Assembly (NCBI RefSeq): GCF_000759025.1
Contig: NZ_JPOS01000018.1
Span: 186,001 to 250,000 of the forward strand
Length of the DNA: 64,000 nucleotides
Reading direction: 5' to 3'
Source: Phaeodactylibacter xiamenensis
GTDB lineage: Bacteria; Bacteroidota; Bacteroidia; Chitinophagales; Saprospiraceae
This document shows positions 63,182 through 64,000 of the stretch, piece after piece. Positions within the stretch are counted from its first letter, which is position 1. Each line of letters starts with the position of its first letter. The notes beneath the pieces are model-generated. The model saw only the letters and a program-made list of their open reading frames with translations. It did no database searches and was not told the DNA's origin. The position numbers were made by a program, and so were the translations under genes.

Positions 63182-64000
63182 TTACCCGGACATTTCACCC
63201 TGCAAAAAGTCGAGACACAGGGCGGCCGACCATGAAAACTGATCGGTACCGCAGCCGATTTCTCCTTCTGCAGGCCGACGGGGGTCGAAGTATTCATAAA
63301 ACCCGTGCCTGGAGAGTAACTCCAGGCTATGCTTCCGGATACGATCCGCCATTTCGGTCATATCGTACCGCATCAGGCCGTGGTAGAGCAGCCAATTGAG
63401 GTTGATCCACACCGGGCCACGCCAGTATTTTTTGTAGTTGATGTCTTTGGCCTCCATGCTGTAGGTGGGACAGAGCAGAATCCCGGAGTCTTTCCCGCCA
63501 AAAGCGGGGCTTTCCAGGGTACGCAACATGGCCTCGGCCTGTTCCTGTGTAGGTACCTCGCCGCATAGCGGGATGAGGCCGGAGGACGTATGGACGGGTA
63601 TGATTTCACCGGCGCGCAGGTCAAAGGCGTTGTAAATACCCCGGTCTTCGTCCCAGAGTTTTTCGTTCATTGACCAGACGGTGAGCTCGTGCCACTGCAT
63701 GGGTTCCGTAATATCCTCGCCAATGAGGCTGCCAATCTGAATGAGCGCTTCATTGGACCAGGAGAGGATACCGTTGAACAGCGGGTCCTGTATGAGGAAC
63801 GGGCATTCTTCGTAGATTTTCTGGTCATCGTAGTCGTGCTGCCGGAAGAGATCAACGAGGTAGACATAGCGGTCGTAATCCTCCTGAGTAGGGCGGTGCT
63901 CAGCAGCTTTGGGTTTTTGGAGATCTTTGCGCTCGTAGGCAGGCAGTTGATCACGGTCAATCTGCATACGTGACAAGGTACGGTCCCAGATCGGGCTGTT
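63182..64000 (-). CDS. Glycoside hydrolase (MGH1-like/GH63-type), cut by window edge
   Basis: The frame is open to the window end, where NSPIWD is encoded, so this is the C-terminal 272 residues of a longer enzyme. SNEALIQIGSLIGED, MNEKLWDEDRGIYNAFDL, KYWRGPVWINLNWLLYHGL and GFYEYFDPRRPAEG belong to the (alpha/alpha)6 barrel of MGH1-like and GH63/trehalase-like hydrolases; the WRGPVWINLNW stretch lines the active site. Likely substrates are alpha-glucosides or mannosyl/glucosylglycerate. It ends FLQGEMSG, and the receptor gene starts 211 bp further on. Confidence 0.82.
   Translation of the reverse strand, partial: NSPIWDRTLSRMQIDRDQLPAYERKDLQKPKAAEHRPTQEDYDRYVYLVDLFRQHDYDDQKIYEECPFLIQDPLFNGILSWSNEALIQIGSLIGEDITEPMQWHELTVWSMNEKLWDEDRGIYNAFDLRAGEIIPVHTSSGLIPLCGEVPTQEQAEAMLRTLESPAFGGKDSGILLCPTYSMEAKDINYKKYWRGPVWINLNWLLYHGLMRYDMTEMADRIRKHSLELLSRHGFYEYFDPRRPAEGEIGCGTDQFSWSAALCLDFLQGEMSG

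Overview
The window looks like a chromosome segment of a Bacteroidota bacterium, probably a Saprospiria/Lewinella-type marine or soil gliding lineage (inference). Supporting signs are -7 promoter elements of the TAnnTTTG type, almost no purine-rich ribosome binding sites, and typical Bacteroidota families: PD40-OmpA proteins, OMP beta-barrel receptors, a ThuA plus PVC-type cytochrome pair and a ProS of the archaeal/eukaryal type.

Region 1 (about 1-21.5 kb) is an accessory block that I read as an integrative element ending at a tRNA-Asp gene (21466-21539, minus strand). Next to the 3' end of the tRNA lie a tyrosine recombinase and a smaller partner that has only the arm-binding part of such a recombinase. 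At the other end are a small excisionase-like HTH protein with palindromic operator sites, a TOPRIM/SF3-helicase replication protein, and a cluster of twelve TGTnACA repeats that looks like an iteron origin. A coiled-coil membrane protein, a zinc-finger protein and a ribbon-helix-helix-like protein follow. The cargo is a defence cluster: an AT-rich endonuclease/exonuclease/phosphatase protein, then an operon hsdR-hsdS-X-hsdM-nuclease. X has the ABC ATPase motifs and the Arg-Glu-His triad expected of a PrrC-type anticodon nuclease. No conjugation genes are seen, and the left border of the element is not recognised.

Region 2 (21.8-63 kb) is mostly ordinary chromosome: accA, a small conserved gene, dapA, a PD40-OmpA protein, moaE, kptA, an RND efflux pair, polA, a DinB protein, the ThuA/PVC-cytochrome operon, proS, a Trp- and Ser-repeat secreted protein, a FadL-like porin, a YdjM-type membrane hydrolase, a YiiX-like lipoprotein, an e(P4)-type phosphatase, selO, a DUF1801 protein, a decayed alcohol dehydrogenase, a multi-PAS histidine kinase with its response regulator, mfd, an OmpA lipoprotein, cysS and a TonB-receptor-like beta-barrel protein. 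A glycoside hydrolase runs off the right edge.

Outside the genes, the most distinctive structures are a 159-bp near-perfect palindrome flanked by TTA duplications upstream of cysS (a MITE-like element), a 14-bp inverted repeat between mfd and the OmpA lipoprotein gene, and several strong terminator hairpins. The best candidates for a second look are the PrrC-like gene inside the restriction operon, the iteron cluster, the operator/att motif sharing, and the uncharacterised 240-aa protein beside the nuclease genes.
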